A stretch of DNA of 30,993 bases, from IMG/VR virus record IMGVR_UViG_3300005613_000279, positions 1 to 30,993 of that record. One strand, given 5' to 3'. Source of the DNA: a virus. Position 1 is the stretch's first letter; every line of letters begins with the position of its first letter. The notes beneath the pieces were generated by a model that saw only the letters and a list, made by a program, of their open reading frames with translations, searched no databases and was not told the DNA's origin. Positions 27,136-30,993 of this stretch are shown piece after piece. A program made the translations under genes and the position numbers.

Positions 27136-29225
27136 AACATGTAGACTTTCAAGGATTAACATTAGCAAGTCTTGATACTAGATATCTAAAACTAGATTGT
27201 TCTAACGACCCTCTTACCAATACGCTGGATGGTGCTAACCTTGACTTTACTGGACATATGGCTCTGGGTGCTGATGCTTCTGTTTCAATTACCACAATTC
27301 TTGGGATAGACGAAACTTTGACTACTGTAGATGATACCCAATATGGAATTTTTGCTCAATTAAACCTCGAACCAGCAGGTGCTTTGAGTGATGCTACTCA
27401 CCTTGTAGCAATGGATATGCAGGCACAATGGGATAGCAGAATTGACGGTAGTACGCATGCAAGTGTTCAGGGTATTAAAGGCGAAGGGGTTAGTATTGCT
27501 CTTGCTGTTGGTTCTGGGGATGTTAATGAGCTTGTTGGTGTTTATGGTAAAGCAAGCAATCTAGGACGATCTGATGCAACAAATGTTATTGGTGGATTAT
27601 TTACTGCAACTAACGACGACGCTTTGGGAACAGAGCTTGGGGGTGTAGCCTCTGCCTATTCATTATTGGCTAGGGCTTATAATGATAAAGACACAGGGAT
27701 TATTACTGATAGGTATGGATTATATATTGAAGATATTACAGGCGGAGGAACAACTACTAATCAATATGGTATTTATTGCCCTGCTTTGGTTGGTGGCGGC
27801 ACAACCAATTTATTCATTAAGAACATTTCCGCTAACTCTGATTTTGGGTCGGGGAATATTACAACTACTGGAGAAGCCAACGTGGGCGATATTCTTCATT
27901 CAACTACTAATACAGCGAATTACTTTTGGATGGCAGATGGGACTAATTATAGCCCTACCTCTCCGGCTGATGCTAGAACAGGATTGGGGTTAGTAATTGG
28001 CACAGATGTTCAGGCTTGGGATGATGATTTGGATGATATAGCAGCTTTAGATGCAACTATAGATGACAATTTTATAGTTAGTAATGGTACTGATTGGACT
28101 CAGGAAACTGTCTCACAGGTTCGTACTACCCTTGGCTTAGTCGCTGGTGGAGCTGGCGATATTTGGGTAGAAAAGGCTGGCGATATAATGACGGGCAATC
28201 TAACTATGCCCGCAGAGTCTTTTATTGGCCCTTCTTCTACTACTGGAGTTTATTTCAAAGACGGCAACGTCGGCATCGGGACGACGGCTCCAGGGGCACA
28301 ATTGCATTTAGTTGGTGGTTCCGCTGGTGAGATAGCAACGATAATAGACAATACGAGTACAGGTAATTCAGCTATTAGATTCAGAATCGGAGGTTTGTCC
28401 AAATCTATAATCGGGATTGACCAGAATGATGGTAATAGTTTCAAGATCTCTCCAGCCAATTTTGGAACAAGCGACAGATTGATAATTGACTCAACAGGGA
28501 ACTTCAACGTCAACATGGGACAGTTGTATGTTCAACAATCAACAGGCAACGTCGGCATCGGGACGACGGGGCCAGATGCTACTCTTGATGTTCACGGAGA
28601 TACACGACTGGGAGACAGCGATGACGGCAATTATCTAAATGTTTCTACCACAGGAGTAGTAACTATGGAAGGCACGGCAATAAGAAGTTTAACATTGAGG
28701 GCTGATTTAGATTATACGACAATTACGGCACAGGGGAAACCGACTCAAGTAGAAATAGGAGCGTTCCATGGTTACTCTATGCCAATTTATAACAATGATA
28801 ATGAAGAATTGTTTTTTCATGAAACTGTTCCAGGGAGATGGACTGAGGAGCATGATATTGCGGTGCATATTACAGTTGCAATAGCGGATACCCAAACTGG
28901 TTCACCACCTGACAATAGATACATGAAATTTCAATTTGACTGGAATCAGATAGGTTTTGATGAGGATGTAGTGCCAGCTACAGTTCATACTGCTACTCAA
29001 GAGCAGGTTGTCCCAGCTGACACACCACAATATACAACCTATGGTCTTGAATTTACCCTGGATTATGACGCAGACCCAAATGACAAAGTTGAAGAACATG
29101 ACTTGATTGCAGGTAGGCTTAGGAGGATAGCGGCAACATCTGGGGATGAAATGGAAGGGGAAGTTATCGTTCTCGATTGGCACACGCACTATTTTTGCAA
29201 TAAAATGTTCAGAGTGCCAGCATAG
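27132..29225 (+). CDS. Large tail-fibre-like protein
   Basis: 697 aa, Gly/Thr/Asp-rich and low in Lys. N-terminus VDFQGLTLASLDTRYLKLDC; a middle beta region with QYGIFAQLNLEPAG and repeated VGVYGKASNLGRSD-type strands; then DIWVEKAGDIMTGNLTMPA, the common fibre motif. Two copies of GNVGIGTT follow (around residues 378 and 472), typical of long fibres and S74-chaperone proteins. The C-terminal 200 residues are a folded domain (WHTHYFCNKMFRVPA end). Probably host-binding fibre. No chaperone motif was seen, so self-cleavage is not suggested. Confidence 0.65.
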   Translation: MKHVDFQGLTLASLDTRYLKLDCSNDPLTNTLDGANLDFTGHMALGADASVSITTILGIDETLTTVDDTQYGIFAQLNLEPAGALSDATHLVAMDMQAQWDSRIDGSTHASVQGIKGEGVSIALAVGSGDVNELVGVYGKASNLGRSDATNVIGGLFTATNDDALGTELGGVASAYSLLARAYNDKDTGIITDRYGLYIEDITGGGTTTNQYGIYCPALVGGGTTNLFIKNISANSDFGSGNITTTGEANVGDILHSTTNTANYFWMADGTNYSPTSPADARTGLGLVIGTDVQAWDDDLDDIAALDATIDDNFIVSNGTDWTQETVSQVRTTLGLVAGGAGDIWVEKAGDIMTGNLTMPAESFIGPSSTTGVYFKDGNVGIGTTAPGAQLHLVGGSAGEIATIIDNTSTGNSAIRFRIGGLSKSIIGIDQNDGNSFKISPANFGTSDRLIIDSTGNFNVNMGQLYVQQSTGNVGIGTTGPDATLDVHGDTRLGDSDDGNYLNVSTTGVVTMEGTAIRSLTLRADLDYTTITAQGKPTQVEIGAFHGYSMPIYNNDNEELFFHETVPGRWTEEHDIAVHITVAIADTQTGSPPDNRYMKFQFDWNQIGFDEDVVPATVHTATQEQVVPADTPQYTTYGLEFTLDYDADPNDKVEEHDLIAGRLRRIAATSGDEMEGEVIVLDWHTHYFCNKMFRVPA
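28263..28287 (+). repeat. 25-bp perfect repeat in fibre gene, copy 1
   Basis: Identical to 28545-28569 and encoding NVGIGTT; 282 bp (94 codons) apart and in frame. GC-rich compared with the rest of the gene. Identity at all codon positions suggests recent duplication or gene conversion. Confidence 0.7.
28545..28569 (+). repeat. 25-bp perfect repeat in fibre gene, copy 2
   Basis: Second copy of the NVGIGTT-coding 25-mer; see 28263. Confidence 0.7.
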
Positions 29226-29242
29226 AACACTATTTACTAATG

Positions 29243-29251
29243 TGATATAAT
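29243..29251 (+). promoter_or_regulatory. Extended -10 promoter, leaderless type
   Basis: TGATATAAT (29243-29251), extended -10 with a perfect TATAAT; no good -35. ATG 29258 lies 6 nt after it, so the mRNA would start at the start codon. Confidence 0.6.
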
Positions 29252-29257
29252 ACAATT

Positions 29258-29440
29258 ATGACTAAAAAAGAGCAGCCAAAAGAGCAGCCAAAAGAGGTTC
29301 TTACAGCCCAAGAGTTAAAACTGTTAGTAAATATAATTGCTAAAGCGACAACGACAGTCGAACAAGCAAATACATTTATTATGCTGGCTAATAAGTGTTC
29401 ACGAATAGCACAGGCATTAGAACAGCCAAAAACTAAATAA
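29258..29440 (+). CDS. Small helical protein
   Basis: 60 aa: TKKEQPKEQPKEVLTAQELK, then LLVNIIAKATTTVEQANTFI, MLANKCSRIAQALEQ. Basic repeat EQPK at the N-terminus (also seen as a DNA repeat of AAAGAGCAGCC) and amphipathic helices behind. Predicted leaderless. Next comes the fourth hairpin leader. No family is recognised. Confidence 0.5.
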   Translation: MTKKEQPKEQPKEVLTAQELKLLVNIIAKATTTVEQANTFIMLANKCSRIAQALEQPKTK

Positions 29441-29469
29441 TTGACTTTTTGATAAAATTAAAGTAAGAT
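29441..29469 (+). promoter_or_regulatory. Promoter (hairpin-leader type)
   Basis: TTGACT (29441-29446), 17 bp, TAAGAT (29464-29469). Predicted +1 at the A of AGAGGT, 29476. Starts directly after the preceding TAA. Confidence 0.5.
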
Positions 29470-29488
29470 AATTTTAGAGGTTTAAACA

Positions 29489-29510
29489 CCCCGCTTATGC
29501 GGGGCTTTTT
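29489..29510 (+). terminator. Leader hairpin with U-tract
   Basis: CCCCGC (29489-29494), loop TTAT, GCGGGG (29499-29504), C and five Ts. Same core as the portal leader. ATG 29518 follows 13 nt after the stem; an ATG inside the hairpin (29497) is in frame but unlikely as start. Confidence 0.85.
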
Positions 29511-29517
29511 ATTGACT

Positions 29518-30024
29518 ATGGCAACAATAACATCAACATTTTATCGGGATGGAAACAGAGTTCCTATCTGGACAGACGGAATTATCACCAAGAGAACAGT
29601 TACTTTTGCTGGTGCTACTGCTGATGCCTGGGGAAATGATGGCGGAGCTTTAGATGGTGGGGCTTTATTTACAGTCACTGGACTAGTAAAGGCTCGTGTA
29701 TTAGGTGTTTGCACCACTTCATTAGCAGGCGGGGCGACTATTGAAGTTGGGATAAGCGGAGCAACGGCTATCTTTTTACCGCAAGAAACTGATACTGATA
29801 TTGATACTAATGAAATTTGGCTTAATAATGCTACTCCGGCGACCTATTACATTCTTGGAGAAGAAGCGGCTGCTGCTGACAATCTTCCTGAATATCTACT
29901 TAACGGAAACGACATAATTTTAACTGTTTCTGGTGCTACTGACACCACTTCTGGAGTAATTGACTTTTATTGTATTTGGGTTCCTTGGAGTACTGATGGG
30001 AATATTGTAGCAACAACAACATAA
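29518..30024 (+). CDS. Virion-type beta-rich protein
   Basis: 168 aa from ATG 29518. Thr/Ala/Gly-rich beta pattern: FYRDGNRVPIWTDGIITKRT, VTFAGATADAWGNDGGALDG, VLGVCTTSLAGGATIEVGIS, ILTVSGATDTTSGVIDFYCI. Low Lys and high Thr are typical of exposed particle proteins. It begins one of the hairpin-leader operons and is followed after 1 nt by another fibre-type gene. Family not recognised. Confidence 0.55.
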   Translation: MATITSTFYRDGNRVPIWTDGIITKRTVTFAGATADAWGNDGGALDGGALFTVTGLVKARVLGVCTTSLAGGATIEVGISGATAIFLPQETDTDIDTNEIWLNNATPATYYILGEEAAAADNLPEYLLNGNDIILTVSGATDTTSGVIDFYCIWVPWSTDGNIVATTT

Positions 30025-30025
30025 T

Positions 30026-30993
30026 ATGGCAGACGAAAGAGGAAAAATAGCAGCGAATAGAGAAAAAGTCATCTTGGGTTATGATAGAGATAATTCAGAA
30101 ACCAGGATGGTCAATGTTGACTCGACTGGTCGGCTAAAACTGGCGGCAGTTGATATTCAAATTGGTGCGATTGAGATTAAAAATGCGGCCGATGATACTA
30201 GAGCCTTAGTTGTAGCCGCTACAAGCGATAGCGCTCCAGATTTAGATGGAACGAACCTATTAGGAACTCACGCTTTACTTTCAGCTAGAAAAGATGCTAC
30301 AACCACGATTGGTTTAACAGCAGAAGATTCTACTCACAATGCTTTACATGTAGCAATTACGGATGGTGAAGGAGTAGCCAATGTTAATGCTTCAAATGCT
30401 TTAGAAGTTTCTGCTATTTTAACTGCGGGTGCGGCTAAAATTGGTGATGTAGGACTTTTAGGAAATACAGCCGCTGATGGTAGTGGGACTGATTATCACG
30501 CTTTAATTGATGCTTCTGGACATTTACAAATAGATGTTGTTACTACGCCTCTTGAAGCGTTAATCGGTGAAGTTCAAGCTAATCCTACTGCTAACACAGT
30601 TTTAGATAGATTAAAAGATATTAATGATGCTCAATTAGCTGCTGGTCATGAAGTAAGCATTGGAGCGGCTACTACCGCCGCAGGAGACTTAGCTAAAGCG
30701 GAAGACGCTACTCATTCTAGTGGTGATGTTGGGGTAATGGCTTTGGCAGTTGAAAATGAGGATTTAGCTGATTTAAGCACAGGTGATAAAGACTATACGC
30801 CGATAGGAGTTACTAAAGAGGGTTGTGTTCTTATTAAACCAGAAGGAACAATTACAGTTGATTGTAATAGTTCAGATGTAACTATAGATAATGCGGCTGG
30901 TTCAGGAGCTTATGTTCAGCCCGGAACAGCCATTACTTTTCCTGTTAGTGTTGCTTCGGGTGGTATAGCATCTGGTGGTATCGCTGCTGGTGC
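30026..30993 (+). CDS. Fibre- or spike-type protein, 3'-partial
   Basis: ATG 30026 to the right window edge (322 codons, no stop). N-terminus ANREKVILGYDRDNSETRMV, NVDSTGRLKLAAVD matches the module of the 26716 protein: N-R-x2-V-x-L-G, then ETxMxxVDxTxRLK. The body is Ala/Thr/Asp-rich beta repeats (TTTIGLTAEDSTHNALHVAI, TAGAAKIGDVGLLGNTAADG) and the visible end is a Gly-Ala-Ile-Ser run. It probably attaches to the same particle site as 26716. Length and C-terminus are unknown. Confidence 0.55.
   Translation, partial: MADERGKIAANREKVILGYDRDNSETRMVNVDSTGRLKLAAVDIQIGAIEIKNAADDTRALVVAATSDSAPDLDGTNLLGTHALLSARKDATTTIGLTAEDSTHNALHVAITDGEGVANVNASNALEVSAILTAGAAKIGDVGLLGNTAADGSGTDYHALIDASGHLQIDVVTTPLEALIGEVQANPTANTVLDRLKDINDAQLAAGHEVSIGAATTAAGDLAKAEDATHSSGDVGVMALAVENEDLADLSTGDKDYTPIGVTKEGCVLIKPEGTITVDCNSSDVTIDNAAGSGAYVQPGTAITFPVSVASGGIASGGIAAG

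Overview
This window is part of an AT-rich, double-stranded DNA tailed phage genome (or prophage-like metagenome contig). It carries a complete terminase–portal–capsid order, a replication module, lysis-type genes and fibre or spike proteins. Almost every gene is on the + strand, packed tightly with many 4-base ATGA/GTGA start–stop overlaps. Shine-Dalgarno (SD) sites are AGGAGG-like and promoters are sigma70-like (TTGACA, 17 bp, TATnAT), so the host is a bacterium. TGA is used as an ordinary stop. I cannot name the host. No integrase, lysogeny repressor, tail tube or tape-measure gene is visible. A large portal, a 1332-aa polyvalent ejection-type protein and a virion-type transglycosylase suggest a podovirus-like particle, but this is inference.

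Layout. (1) 1-6.8 kb: transglycosylase (cut by the left window edge), giant polyvalent protein with an ADP-ribosyltransferase-like domain, small holin-like proteins, and a C39-like peptidase gene split in two by an antisense HNH endonuclease gene. (2) 6.8-6.97 kb: noncoding control region with a 22-bp inverted repeat, a minus-strand hairpin/U-tract and two divergent promoters sharing one -35. (3) 7-12.3 kb: replication and recombination genes: a replication initiator whose linker DNA looks like an origin (phased CCACAG cores, AT-rich 9-mers, three palindromic iterons), a DnaB/RadA-type ATPase, an excisionase-HTH protein, a PD-(D/E)XK nuclease, zinc ribbons and small proteins. (4) 12.3-14.3 kb: a roughly 2-kb cassette between 27-bp perfect direct repeats. 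It holds two hypervariable GGAGCN hexamer arrays with identical flanks, a conserved-looking small protein, a C-type-lectin/FGE-like protein ending in a DGR-like variable region, and an HNH-AP2 homing endonuclease. (5) 14.3-16.2 kb: small genes including a Holliday-junction-resolvase-like nuclease and zinc ribbons. (6) 16.2-31 kb: terminase subunits, portal, major capsid protein, beta-helix spike, coiled-coil proteins and tail-fibre-like proteins, running off the right edge.

Two kinds of transcription start recur. At 6972, 9901, 24621 and 29258 the start codon lies only 6-9 nt after the -10 box, so the mRNAs should be leaderless or nearly so. At 18.7, 21.3, 26.7 and 29.5 kb a different module recurs: promoter, then AGAGGT at the predicted +1, then a GC-rich hairpin, a U-tract and the start codon of a virion gene (portal, capsid, fibre-type proteins). 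The features most likely to be new are this leader module, the origin-like array, the split C39 peptidase and the direct-repeat-flanked diversification cassette.
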